Positions 34,860 to 46,422 of a stretch of DNA of 64,000 nt are shown here, one piece after another; the stretch's first letter is position 1, and each line of letters starts with the position of its first letter. The notes under the pieces were generated by a model. It was not told the origin of the DNA and made no database searches. It was given only the letters and a program-made list of their open reading frames with translations. Source of the DNA: Synaphobranchus kaupii (lineage: Eukaryota; Chordata; Actinopteri; Anguilliformes; Synaphobranchidae); the NCBI GenBank assembly GCA_029718625.1, contig CM056381.1, forward strand, positions 52,322,157 to 52,386,156, given 5' to 3'. A program made the translations under genes and the position numbers.

Positions 34860-35140
34860 AAAAAGTAGTACATAAAAGTATTTTTTAAGTATACTTAAGA
34901 AAATCAAGTTTATATTAAAGTACTTTATAAAACTAAATTGGCCCATTTTAAGTAAACTTATAGTATTTCCTGTAACGTTACTTTAAGTAGGCTTATACCA
35001 TTTATGAACTTTGTGGTACACTTGAACTATTTTTTTACTTCTGGAAAGCAAAGTGAAAGTGCACTTTAAGTACACTGCCTGGATTTAGTTCAGAAAAAGT
35101 GTACTTAAGGCATACTTTTATAAACGTATTTTTTGTCAGG
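34860..35140. mobile_element. AAGTATACTT-rich MITE-like repeat
   Basis: Repeated words AAGTATACTTAAG, TTTAAGTAAACTT, AAGTGCACTTTAAGTACAC and GTGTACTTAAGGCATAC fill ~280 bp in both orientations, a style common among fish MITEs. The ends and target site are not clear. Confidence 0.5.
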
Positions 35141-36525
35141 GTTGACAGCTTTGCGTTTCCTGGCAACCGGCAGGTTTCTCTGGGTTGACGAACAATTCCA
35201 TTGAACAAGCAAAGCCTCTACGTCCTGATGTGTCCATAAAGTGACGACAGCTCTACGCATTGTAAATACTGATCTCATTCAGTTTCCCGAGCCCTAACTC
35301 AAGCGTCAAGTGAAACTTATGCACTGTTTGGTCTCCCAAAAGTCCTTTGTGCAATTACAAACACACTTCTGTGTGTAGAAGAGGGTACCTCTCGATAAAC
35401 ATATAAGTTGTATGTAATGCCAATTACAGAGTATTAGATGCTGTGGTTAAATAGCCTGGGAGCACACACCACAGCTACATTTGGAGCAACTATGATTTGT
35501 GTCACCGCTTTGTCACAGTTGACATTACTGATGGATGGCTTCTCTGTTAAAGTGGGTAGGTTCAATTTGAATATTAAAAATAGCAGAAAGCCTACTATTA
35601 GGCCTACTGGGGTGACTTGATAGTTCAAATGAAGTAAATAGATCAAATTACATTTTTATATTACAACATGTAATTCCAATTTAATTTGATGGCAAGATAC
35701 CCCTTGCAAACATGGCTCCTGACACCCATGGCCAGCCCAGGTAGAGCAGAGGAGTGCTACATTGTTGCGCAAAAAAACGTAAAAGTTTGATACAAAACCA
35801 AAACAAGGCAGGGGGATGAGAACAATTTCAGATTTACTGATTGCCTACATGAATGCATTTTGCAACATGCGTTTGTGGCTTGTAATTGCGATTTCTACAA
35901 AACACTCCAAAAAGTCCCAGAGAAATCTATCACACCTCGCAGATGTAGAAAAACGAGAAAAACGAGCCACTGATATCTTAAATAGAAGGAGAAGCAATGA
36001 GCATAGCCCTGTGGCTGACTGGTCATTTTAAATAACACTACTTTTAAATGATTATAAAACGTAAATGATGACATAGAGTATTCTAAAAATAATATCAATA
36101 ACAATATCTTGTTACAAAATACAGTAATTTAGAGCAGTTATCCAAATTTTTACAGTGCTTGCATAAATTGATCATTAACAGTTTTTGTGCATAATCTTTA
36201 CTTTATACAAAAAATCTTATTGTTGTCTGACTAATATTAATATTAATAATATTGTCTACTTAAATCATTATAACCTCTTTGTTTCTCAATTGTATTTTAT
36301 TATTCTTCTGTTGACTCACAAGTCACATGTATGATGCTCTATCATGATTACATGATACTGTATATCATACTGTTGATCAAAGTATGAGAAGACTGCAACT
36401 TTCAGGCCCAGAAATCATTCTGAGAGAGAGGAACAAAGGAAATAAAGGAGGGAGGGCGACAGGCTTAAAGAGCAGCTTTTTTACCAGCTTTCTAAGTGCA
36501 GACAAAGGTTAAGGCTGTGATTTTC
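35141..36525. other. Unassigned spacer
   Basis: AT-rich unique-looking sequence. Short open frames are without recognisable motifs. Confidence 0.4.
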
Positions 36526-36529
36526 CTAA

Positions 36530-36622
36530 GGTGGGGGGGGGGGGGGCTATGTGTAAAAATGGCTACAATTGCTACACGGTTCACCCGATATGGATGTACA
36601 AAGCTGAAAGTCTGTACTTTAA
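36530..36622 (-). mobile_element. Tc1-like interior fragment ending at TTAA
   Basis: The reverse complement matches 10215-10320 (ATCGGGTGAAC, AAAATGGCTACAATTG). Its poly-G tract (about 36532-36546) corresponds to the C-run at 10313-10320. The match stops at TTAA (36619-36622), where CCCCTTCGCGCAGGTGCC begins, possibly the end of a TTAA-targeting element. Confidence 0.6.
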
Positions 36623-37003
36623 CCCCTTCGCGCAGGTGCCTAGTGATAATGACGCCGGCGTCATCATTTTGCTCAACTGAGACATTCGTTGCTCCTGCAG
36701 CCAAACTATTAGTGGAAATCACAAACTCTGTGTTTTAACTTTATTGGTAGACGATTCGTGACGATTTCTGCCGAATACGGAGTTTCTAAGTGTCACTATT
36801 TTCCCGTAGCAAGTCCATTTAACAAGCAACCCCCCACCCAGTCTATACCTACCCATGCGTGACATACTGGACAATAGCGTCTTTGTTTAATTTCATAAAT
36901 ATATTTATTCATCATATAAAATTTGAATTCCATCATAGCAACAAGATAAACCCAACAATAGCCTGATCATTGCCAGGAAAAGCTGTTAAAAGCCCTGCTC
37001 ACT
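36623..37003. other. Unassigned spacer
   Basis: It contains GACGCCGGCGTC (palindrome, about 36651-36662) soon after the TTAA junction. No right-hand end matching CCCCTTCGCGC was found. Confidence 0.35.
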
Positions 37004-37243
37004 CAAATTACATTATATTACATTATAGGCATTTAGCAGACGCTCTTATCCAGAGCGACTTACACAACTTTTTAGCATTTTTTTTTAACATATTATCCAT
37101 TTATACAGCTGGATATATACTGAAGCGATTCAGGTTAAGTACCTTGCTCTAGGGTACAACAGCAGTGTCCTACTTGGGAATCGAACCTGCAACCTTTCAG
37201 TTACAAGGCCAGTTCCTTAACCATTATACTACACTGCCGGCCC
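37004..37243 (-). mobile_element. tRNA-derived SINE
   Basis: On the minus strand a box A-like TGTAGTATAATGGTTAAGG (37215-37234) and a box B GCAGGTTCGATTCCC (37176-37190) form a tRNA-like head. The body follows, then the tail word AGCGTCTGCTAAATGCC, which occurs at the 3' ends of many fish SINEs and their LINE partners. It ends in ATAATGTAATATAATGTAA. Possible short duplication CAAAT on both sides. Confidence 0.78.
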
Positions 37244-37244
37244 A

Positions 37245-39320
37245 AATACAAAATAAACATGTGAAAATATTGTCTCATTCTACCATGTATTCTACTAGCA
37301 ATATATGCTACTAAATACGAAATAAATATACAATCCTACCATTGGTTTTACACATCGAGATGTTCCTTTCAAAATTCAGTGGTCTGGTACAATCGGTTTG
37401 AGAAATATATGTAGTGAGGTTTGGTCACATTTATTCAGAATTAATTAAGTTCAAAACTCAATTAGAATTCTATACGTCAGTAGAGCCCAACTTAGTGAAA
37501 TAACGTAGACACGACAATGGGTTGGAAAAATGACATATGTTTTATTGGCTACAACTATGAATATCTGAATAATAGAAACAATAATTGATATAACATTCTA
37601 TGACTTAATCTTAATCAGAGGAAATTATAATTATGTGATGGCTAAATATAGAAGATAACAGTCCTACCATTAACAAAGGTTAGTTTGTGTTATGGGTTAA
37701 TGACATGCTAAACTATATTTTGTGGTTAGCTCGTTTTATTAGTCTCATAAATATAAAGTTTTAACAGTGTAAAACTATAAGGTCAGGGAAATTGTCTATT
37801 CCCGACCGCAACGCGCATAGCAAAACAAAATACAAACAAAAGTAGGAACCAGCAGTAAAATGACCTCAACTGGGTATAACAGGTTTTATGCTAGCCTATC
37901 AATTGATGTCAGTGCTAAATAAAATGCGTTTCAATACTTAACGGTAACAAAGAGAGGCCAGTCCCGATTCCGTAAGTGATGTCAGCTCGTCAGCTGGTCC
38001 AAGGTCCCGGCAGGTGCGTGGACTCCTGGAGACTTTGGGTCGGGTCGCGAAAGGTTTGCAGTCAGGTCGACGTGGACGTGCACAGGTCTCCACTTGGGTC
38101 CGGCTGCAAGGGAGACAGTAGAGGAACAGTTTGAAGAAACGTGTCCTCAAAACAGCTGTTGAGAATAAACCAGCTTGGTGGCAGGCCAACTCTGTCTCGA
38201 TGATCAGGCGAGATGCGGGTTGGGAAACGCAGAAGTCCGTCAGGGTTTCAGTGGTGCATCTGGTAGGTGTAAGACAGCGTCTTTACCATCAGAGCCGTCC
38301 GGATTCAGTGGTGCATCTGGTACGGGTAAGACTGCATCTTTCCCATCAGAGCAAAGTTGGTAAAGTTTCATGGGTTTTTATGCTCAAAAGTCACTGACAA
38401 GTCCGAACCCGTTCCTTTGATCCCAATTGGTAGATGGCTTTAGGGCACCCATACAATTGATTGGCTCATTTCCTTGGAACCATCAATAAACACAGATGGA
38501 TCAGTCATTTCCAATCACCTCAGGTTGTGTGTGCGTGTGTTAAATTGGGGTCCCCCCTCTCCTTCTCAAAAGAGGGGGGAGTTCCTGCCTAACCCGGTGC
38601 CTGATCGATCAAGCAGTCTGTGTTCATCTCAGAGTCACATGAAGAAGGGTACAGACTCTCCATTGTGCCTCAGTCTGATCAGGAGTGTTAATTGTGAAGG
38701 ACTCCGCAGGGGGCCCAGTCTCATGATCAGAAAGCCAGAGTTCCAAAATGTCACTGTGTAACCATTACATATACAACACTATTATACTATCTGAAACATC
38801 GACTCGTAATACCCCCCATGCCCTGCAAGCCTGTCTGTCATTACAGTTCATTCTGGTTTAATTGTCGGCTCTTTTATCCAATAGAGTACATTATAACCTT
38901 AGCAACGGTATATGCCATGTCTTCTTGGGTGCTTAGAACAATTTACTATAGCCCAGCATAACGGCAGTTTTCATCTTAACGGTTTAGTATTAAGCAAGCT
39001 CTAGAAAACGCATTAGGGAGGGGAGTATTCCCTTTCCCGATATGTAAGAATTTTTGCATCTAAAATGCGGTTGGTCTTGCTGGCTACATATGTATGGTTT
39101 GTTTTTCCACTCGAGCACTGTCTTTCCAATATGATTGATAGGCCTATTGTTATTTTCGCATTTTGAGTGCATTTCACATACTGTAGTGCAATTGTTAATT
39201 TTATTTTTGATGTAGGCTACCGATTTTCATTGAAGATAGAACATTTGGCAGCATTTTGCAGATGGTGGAACACTATTTTATTTTCATGTTATTGTACATA
39301 ATATAGGCTATGGCATATAT
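37245..39320. other. Unassigned segment, GC-rich part with a tandem duplication
   Basis: 37245-37790 is AT-rich and featureless. 37790-38720 is GC-richer and contains a ~62-bp tandem duplication (CAGTGGTGCATCTGGTA at about 38250 and 38310). It looks like an LTR or leader region, but no ends are found. 38760-39320 is AT-rich and unassigned. Confidence 0.4.
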
Positions 39321-39325
39321 ACTTG

Positions 39326-40456
39326 TGTTATGTTTGGGCGGGGGAGAAGGACCCAAACGCAGGCAGGAGTATGAAAAACCGAAGTTTAATAAAAGGCCAA
39401 GGCAGCAATCCGTGGTACAGACAGGCAGGGTCGAAAAACCGGGGAGACAGGAAACGATACAAAGCACAGTCCAAAGAGTGGTCAAGGAACAGGCAGGGGT
39501 CAAAACCAGGCAGGCACAGCAAAAGCACAAAAACAGGATCCAAAAGCAAGGTCGCGAGAACACAGGCAGGGGTCAAAACCGGGGAGGCAGAGGAGGAACA
39601 AAAAGACAAAACGAAGATCAGACAACAAAACTAAAATAACAGGGGAAGGACGAGGGATAATAAAAAACTCGGAAACAAATAACTAAGAAACTCAAAATAG
39701 ACTCGGAAAACAATACAGAAGCAATAAATCTTGTGTAAGGAACTCGCGAAGACAGACTGAAATAACAGGGTTTAAATACACAAGGAGAAGATGACACAAA
39801 AGGAATCAGGTGCGAAGGGGAGGGGAAATGGGAGAGTACACAGGTGAGAACAATGAGGGTTAACAAGGACCCATAATACAATGACGGGGGAAACGTAAGA
39901 CACGGACTGGAATACACATAGACACAATGATAACAAACGGCCTGGGGTTAGCAGGTAAACAAGTGCACAGCTCAGAGGGGAGGAACACGAAAGTGGACAC
40001 AACGTGCAGAGAATGCGAAATCACAGATAGATACAGGGATAGGACAACGAGGAGGGAAATGACAGCTGCAGGTAGAAACTCAAGATGAATTAGTAATTAG
40101 TAATGTTAGTAGCGAACTCTAAAACCCTAATGTTAGTAGGTTAGCTGGTTAGTATTATATACATGTTAGTTTGTTAGCAGGTTAGTATTAAATCTAATCT
40201 AACAGTTAGTATGATTAGTACATTAGTATTAAATACAAATATTAATAAAGCCAGAAGGAAGAAAACGAGATACGAAATACAGAGGAAACCCGAATGTTCC
40301 AAAAATCACCCGAATAGTGTAATGACAAAGACAGTGAGTGGAATCTGAGGAACATGGAACACGGACTGACAATCGCGAGGGAAATGCAGGAAAAACAAAA
40401 GGAAGAAATCAGGAAACATAACAAATAAAACAGACAGAATTTACAGGATCCTAACA
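39326..40456 (-). mobile_element. Solo LTR (Ty3/Gypsy-like)
   Basis: TGTTATGTTTGG (39326) to GATCCTAACA (40456) form TG...CA ends with a 4-bp duplication CTTG (39322-39325, 40457-40460). On the minus strand an ATTAAA (complement at 39385-39390) precedes CTGCCTGCGTTTGGGTCCTT and the end, an order seen in fish Gypsy LTRs. The interior has a GGCAGG(G)GTCAAAACC repeat (39480-39585) and a GGTTAGTATTA repeat (40100-40230). Basic-looking plus-strand frames at 39310-39639 are by-products of the purine-rich repeat. Confidence 0.78.
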
Positions 40457-40460
40457 CTTG

Positions 40461-41952
40461 TCACTTAGGGCATGGCAAATGCTCATTACAATTTACTGTG
40501 CGCTGATATGTGGTAGATTAATGTAAAATTTTTCCTTGGAGTCATTATGAATAGGAACATAAAAAATAAAACAAAACTACAGAAAAATGCAATCCCGGGG
40601 CAGAAGTATACATACTGTAGAGTACAGGGAAAAGTGATGTTTTATTGAGGTACAAGAGTGAATGATTAGGCTGCATTTTTAGGTGTATGTAACACTGTGA
40701 TATCAACCCTGCAACCCTGATGACGAAAAAGAAACCTGTTCCAGGGACCCAAGATAAGGCGGCCGGTTCCCCTATCTATCACAACACTACGAACTGCAAC
40801 GACAGGATTGGGCGACCAGTTTCCCCTTTCGTTGTGAGTGTGCAATCCAACGGAGGAAACCATTTAACTGACTTTAATTCAAGTAAGGCTGTAACATGGG
40901 ATAGCTTATTAGTTAGCAACCGCAACATGTTTGTGACTGGATGTATGTAACGGCTATTGAGAGGTTAATGTGTGTTCTGTAAAAGTTTTGTGTTACCGTT
41001 TTACTTTGGATGGCTGTAAGCCATCCACCGTGCTGCGTTAGGTTTAATGCATCACGCACAGAACGTATCTTGCATGTGATCTGTCTTTAAACACTAACCA
41101 GCCGTAATATTAACACTGCACGCTGATCTCAACGCACGCGCATTGATACCCCCTCTGTGTATGGTATGTTCATGCGCCACCATTAGCTAGCTCCAACGAA
41201 AGCTAGTTTCAAACCTCCCTCCATTTTAGTTTCTTTGTTCTCTCTGAATTTTAGTTAGTATATTCTCTTTTGAGAATAATATATAAATTTTATGAGACTG
41301 ATTTATTATACAAAAACCATGCCACCAGTTGTATAAGGATGGTAGTGGCGTATCGCAGTACATAAGTGACGCCCCGTATATAAATATAGAGGTATGTCCC
41401 CTACATTTTTGTTACCCCGTGTATAGATTTAAATGAATATTCCCTACAATATCTACCCCCCTATACTGATGAAAATATAGTAATTCCCACTTGAAAATTA
41501 TGCAAAGAGTTTTATGAGCCAAAACTGTTGATTTGTAGTTAAATATATCTTTTTTTTTTATTTAGAGCAGTGTACAATTTAGCCATTTGGATAGATTTGG
41601 AGACACTAATGGACAGGGTACACTGCCTATATTTTGCATCATAGAGCTTTAGTAGTTCTGCATATCATCCTCAGAGTTTGCACACTTGTTGACATGGAGT
41701 TTATGATCCAGGAAATGTATATGTTTACCTGTTTCACTTATGTAGCTCTCAGTATTTTGTTGCAGAAAGAAAAACTATTTTCTTTTGCATTTTTCTAAAG
41801 TTTCTTTGCATTTGTGGCACTTTATTTTGACTTAATTATGAAAATAAACAAATCTAAGTTTGTATTGTAAATGGTACACCTGTCTTGTGTCATTTAAGCC
41901 ATTTACCAAGTTTATGTGATGCTCACACCTGGATTTCTATTTCGTTCCCTTT
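40461..41952. other. Unassigned segment with an LTR-like 3' end
   Basis: 41220-41404 ends in ATAGAGGTATGTCCCCTACA and carries TTTTATGAGACTGATT, as does the 3' part of the solo LTR at 14134-15624 (minus strand there). A related LTR may therefore end at 41404. Its start is uncertain, possibly near 40945. The rest is unassigned. Confidence 0.4.
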
Positions 41953-42404
41953 GACCATTAGGGTCGTCAGCCACGAATGAACCTTCCAGGGTCTGATGCA
42001 TTGAGGCTCTTATGTCAACATTTGTCATGGACATGACCCGCACGTAGTGACGTAATTCCTTCCTATAAAGGGAGGCGCGTCAATGCGGAAATCCTCTTAT
42101 ATTTTCTCGCCGATGCAGAGTAGAGACGTGAGACTGTTTGTATCTTGTGCGAATCCCGAAACGCTTTGTGACTTCGGTTGGGGCTACGATTCTTATCGTC
42201 CTCCAAAGGCGGGGATAGGCGCTTGTATGCGATATCCGCTAATAGCTTGGCTATTTTAAGACGGATATCGTTTTCTTGGTTATGCTGCTAACGCTAAAAG
42301 CTGCGGTGGTTTACGTTGAGCATGTATATTGGCTGCGGTTAGGCACACGGTGCTACCGCGTTTATTTGGTTCACTCAAGCGTAACATATTCCCAAGGTGA
42401 ACAG

Positions 42405-42790
42405 GTTTGTATACAGCAAGTACAGGTTTGTATCCTTCTGTATTTTCACTGATACCAAATCGAACCTGGGCATGGGTGTACCCCAGTGAGAATTGGTTTC
42501 TTACAATCTGCCAGCTACAGCTCTGCTGTTTGATTCTAAGTCTGTACTGGCTGCGACTGCACCCCAGTAAGACATTTGGTTCACTTCAGTGAAACATATT
42601 CATGCTGTGAACAGGTTTGTATACAGCAAGTACACTCCTTCTGTATTTTCACTGATTCCAAATCGAACCTGGGTGTGGGTGTACCCCAGTGAGATTTGGT
42701 TTCTTACAATCTACGAGCTACGGCTCAGTGATTGATTCTAAGTCTGTACTGGCTGTGACTGCACCCCAGTAAGACTTTCCCAATAGGTGA
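42405..42790 (+). repeat. DIRS copy B leader repeat (2 units)
   Basis: Two ~200-bp units share AACAGGTTTGTATACAGCAA, AATCGAACCTGGG(C/T)(A/G)TGGGTGTA and CTAAGTCTGTACTGGCTG. Each has GTACCCCAGTGAGA, the inverse of the copy A leader motif. Confidence 0.85.
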
Positions 42791-42859
42791 TCGATTGGTT
42801 GTGTGGCAGAGGTAGCGTGTGCACTGCACTATCCTCCCCGGCTTCCCCTACTCAAGACC

Positions 42860-43697
42860 ATGCGCTACGTTTGCATCCGTGGGTGCTCTTTTATACTGCT
42901 AAGTCATGAGCGCCTTGTGCACGGAATGTGGGGGAGCCATGGATATGGCTGATTCTAAGTCCCCCACAGGGGCTCCCAGTAGAGGAGCTCGACGGGTTTG
43001 ATGCACTCTCTACAGCAGCGTCAAACATCCAGTTTGCTCAGAGACGGTCTGACACAGGAGACCAATCTGACAGAGGGTCGGTGGGAGGCTCGGGTTCTAC
43101 TAACAGTTCAGTGGGTTACTCTGCCTCTCTACAAACTATTTTCCATGCAGCCAGTGGCACACATGGGTTGCGATATGCCTCAGGCCAGCACTATGGAGAC
43201 ATCTAGATTTCACCGACGGACCCCCCAGGTGGCACAGTTTGCCATGCCAGCATCTAACGATTTTCTGGTGGAGCAAAGTAAATGTTGGTCACGCCCCGGC
43301 TTACAGCGGGTGGCCAAACACTGTAGGACGTTGGCTTCCATGATGGACGTGGAGGTCCATGGGCTGGACCGAATGCCCTCTGTGGAACACATCATTGCGG
43401 CAAGCTGGTAGTATCCCCAGAGGAGGCGGTCCGGGCAGACGCCTGCTGCCGTAAGCCACAATGCAGAGCAACAGATGATCTGCTCTGTAAGGCTTATGAT
43501 GCAGCCGCCAGGACAGCGCAGATTGGTAATTCGCTGTCTTAGCCGATGCTCGCGCAGTCGCAGACGATGCTTGATGTCAGAGACGCATCTCTGCAGGCAT
43601 TCGCATTTATGACACATGAGCTAGGCCAAGTAATGTCCTTGCTCACAATGACTCGACGTCAGGTGTGGTTGGCTCAGTCGCCCCTCCCGGACGCCAC
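42860..43697 (+). pseudogene. DIRS gag-like region, copy B
   Basis: The best frame (42998-43411) runs 137 codons. A later frame (43546 onward) carries MLAQSQTMLDVRDASLQAFA and TMTRRQVWLAQSPLPDA, matching copy A. Stops and shifts separate the pieces. No catalytic motif is expected or seen. The Gag role is by position in the DIRS order. Confidence 0.7.
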
Positions 43698-43702
43698 AAA
43701 AA

Positions 43703-43835
43703 GAACCATCTACTTAACTCCAGAGACCCTTTACGAGGAAGGCCTGTGGATATATGTGGCAACTGTTCTGCTTATGGTGCTCACAGGAAGGCATGGACCC
43801 CGTACATTGTCCGATTCCTGTATTGAGGGGGTCAA
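43703..43835 (+). pseudogene. DIRS tyrosine recombinase, N-terminal fragment
   Basis: The nucleotide sequence (ACTTAACTCCAGAGACC, GTGGATATATGTGGCAACTG, GCTTATGGTGCTCACAGGAA) matches the complement of 13330-13455 in copy A, the PSTSRAYGYMWQLL region. The frame is broken. It sits directly after gag. Confidence 0.78.
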
Positions 43836-44375
43836 TACACCAAACTCACTCTCTCTCGCTCTACTCCACCTTGGTTTCGCCTAAGCTACTCCGTCTTCCG
43901 ATTGTCTGCCAGTCCTTTTTCTAGGGCACTGGTTAGCCCGGTGATTCGCCGCAGCTGACTTGCCCGGCGTCTTCTCCAGGTGCCGTGTATTTCCTTGTTG
44001 AGGTGGTGACGTCATCACAACTCCTAGTATGGGCATGCCATCTTTCCACCTCAGCCTAACATATGTTCCATCTATCACCTCTCTGTGGTTTCGTCCCTGT
44101 CCGTTGCCACAATAGTTAGAGCTCAACAAACAATTACTGCTCTGAAAACTACATTTTCATCACAATTAATGTAATATATTTGGGTATTTATACTGAAACG
44201 GGCTCATTAGTTGTTGTTGATCACACAATACTCCATGCCAAAAAGAGAAAAGAGCTGGAAAATGTCTTAAAATGCTTTACAGTAAAGGTAAAAAGGTTGT
44301 TATGGTATCCTTAACCCAAGAAAACATAATTGTGTAATATAACATGAAAATCTGGGTTAAATTACTTGACTGTGT
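43836..44375. other. Unassigned spacer
   Basis: No match to copy A is visible. 43880-44000 is GC-richer, with a GGTTAGCCCGGTGATTCGCC phrase of unknown origin. Confidence 0.35.
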
Positions 44376-44378
44376 CAT

Positions 44379-45195
44379 TGTTACCCGGAATGACATGCTG
44401 TTAGCCAGGAATGACATACTGAAAGATTCATTTCATTAAAGGCTGTCTCAGGAACATATTTTTTCAGACAGAACTGACCTTGAAACATCAAAAGCTATAC
44501 TAAAACTTTATTAAATATTAGATTATAGCATTATTATTTGTTCATTATTTGGACAATAACCTCACAAAAATCAATGATAATGACATGTGTTGCTATCATT
44601 GAATCATATGAATTCAAGATTTAAAAAAAAAAAAATCAAAAATACATAATTATGTTATTAATATAATATAACAATATCAACTCAATGCTTAAAAACTACA
44701 AATACTAATAATAAAAAACTATATTCATTAACATGTCCATTCTGGAAAACAGTGGACATGTCCTGGGTAACAGAAGATGTTTGTTATCCAGGGAGGACAT
44801 ATCGTTATCCAGGAAGGACAAAAAAACTATTTTCCTTCCAAAACCTGGCCAAAACATGGCCTGCTGTAGCTAACTATAACTTAGCCTTCAACACATCAAT
44901 GTCATATTTCACATGAAATAGGTAGTTTTTAAATATAAAAACATTATGCATGTTTTATTAGCGTTATCCAGAAAGACACATGATTTTGCTACATAATGTA
45001 CCAGTGACCGAAAAGGTCAAAATATCATTTTAAGAGAGACTTACTGACCTTTTCATTTGTCTTGGGGGTCCTTCAGACTCTTCTTAACGATGCACTAGCC
45101 TGTCACATGACTATACAAATGCATTATAGGTAATTGAGTATTTGAATGTCTGTTACCCAGGAAGGACATTAGGGAAATCCAAATATGGAGACAAA
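44379..45195. mobile_element. Iterated-motif element II (ends uncertain)
   Basis: TGTTACCCAGGAAGGACAT or close variants occur about eight times: plus near 44379, 44399, 44781, 44802, 44961 and 45150, and minus near 44731 and 44754. 45030-45110 resembles 25325-25400 of element I (TTACT-ACCTT, then GGGGTCCTT/GGGGTCCTG and TCTTCT, then TGTCAC), so the two appear related while carrying different motifs. Terminal repeats were not found. A Gypsy-like LTR starts just beyond. Confidence 0.6.
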
Positions 45196-45233
45196 AGTCT
45201 TTCTTGTGTAAAAATGTAAATAAGCTTAGTATT

Positions 45234-46404
45234 TGTGATGCTCTCACTCCCGTCCCGTCCTGTTGTGTCCCGTGTTTTACCTGTTTCCTCTCGTATCGTG
45301 TTTGTATTCCTGATTGTTCCCCGTGCTACAGGCTGGGCGTGGTTTTCCCTTTCATGTCACTCTGTTCCACTGCTCTGTGTCCGCCTTTCCCTTTCCGTCT
45401 TTCCGCATGCATTCTGCACACTCTCTGCTCCGTTTTCACTCACGCTTACATTCGCACGCGGTACTCTGCTCTGTTAATTACTCGCGCATACATTTGCACG
45501 CTGCACTTAATTGTTACCGTTTAACTTGTGTATTTAGTCACCCGGTGTTCGTTGTCCGGGGCTAGTTCGTTAGGTGTTGTTTAGACCAAGTTCGCTAAGT
45601 CTTGTTCGCTAAGTCTCCTTGTGATAACCCTCTGGTCTTGTCTCGTGGATACATTGTATCTAGTCCAGTCTTGCCAACTTTAAAAGTCTTGTCTTGCATT
45701 CAGGTGTTAACTTGCCTTTTTTCAGCTCTGTCCAGTTTTGATCAGCTCTCACCAGGAACGGCGCAATCACGCTGTTCAGCCTGTCCTGCCTCGCTATACT
45801 AACTTCTGTCTGCTCTGAGTCGACCAACCTGCAGTTTTTCGTACAATCCTGCTTGTGCTGCTGTTCCTGCCTAACCAGCTGCTGGGTGTGCATGCAGCTG
45901 GTGTTCCAGCTCTGCTCTCCGGTGGCGGTGCGTGCTTCCTGCTTGTGCTGCTGCTGCCTACCGACCTGCTGCGGTGTGCACGTCCAGCCGGGACCCCAGC
46001 TCTGCTAACCTGCAACTGTTCCTGCCACTCCGCTCTGCCCTGTCCCCTGCTCCCCCTCCTCCTCTGCTCAGCCTGCCCGGATTCCTGTCACCACCACCAG
46101 TCCCTGGCCTCTCCCGCTCCTGCTGCTCCCCTGCTGCACCCACCTTCCGGACTGTCTGTCATTCTATGTTCTCCCTATGCTTCAGGAGGGATTCTGGTCA
46201 AAGCAATAATTTATTGGAGCTAGTACTCCCAGTGTTGTGTGTCGTGCAGTTGAGTCCAGTTCCTATTAGGAACCGTAACTGACTATTCTTGTTCTCCCTA
46301 TGCTTCAGGAGGAACTCTGGTCGAAGCAATAAAATATTGAAGTATCTGAACTTCCTGTGTTTGAGTCGTGCATTTGAGTCCAGTTCATACACGGAACCGT
46401 AACA
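45234..46404 (+). mobile_element. Ty3/Gypsy-like 5' LTR
   Basis: It runs from TGTGATGCTCTCACTCCCGT (45234) to ACGGAACCGTAACA (46404), TG...CA, and is followed 18 bases later by the gag ATG. It is C/T-rich, with an internal CTGCTGCCTACCGACCTGCTG-type repeat (45850-46060). A ~120-bp tandem duplication near the 3' end (GTTCTCCCTATGCTTCAGGA at 46168 and 46291) makes two copies of the presumed polyadenylation region. The second retains AATAAA (46328-46333), the first has AATAAT. Confidence 0.65.
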
Positions 46405-46422
46405 GAACGAACTAGCCATACA

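Larger units (their letters stand above)
41953..43835 (+). mobile_element. DIRS-type retroelement, copy B (internally deleted)
   Basis: It starts with the terminal repeat GACCATTAGGGTCGTCA, followed by the CCTATAAAGGGAGGCGCGTC segment as in copy A. A leader with two repeat units (about 42405-42790) and gag follow. At about 43700 gag is joined directly to the start of the tyrosine recombinase, so RT and RNase H are missing. Similarity ends near 43830, and no 3' terminal repeat is seen. Confidence 0.82.

Noticed and set aside
39310..39639. Lys/Arg/Gln-rich ORF resembling a nucleic-acid-binding protein
   Set aside because: It lies within the purine-rich repeat of a solo LTR transcribed from the other strand, and there is no motif.
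43210..43617. Minus-strand 135-codon ORF
   Set aside because: It is the complement of the DIRS gag-like region, whose identity is supported by matching copy A in the plus sense.
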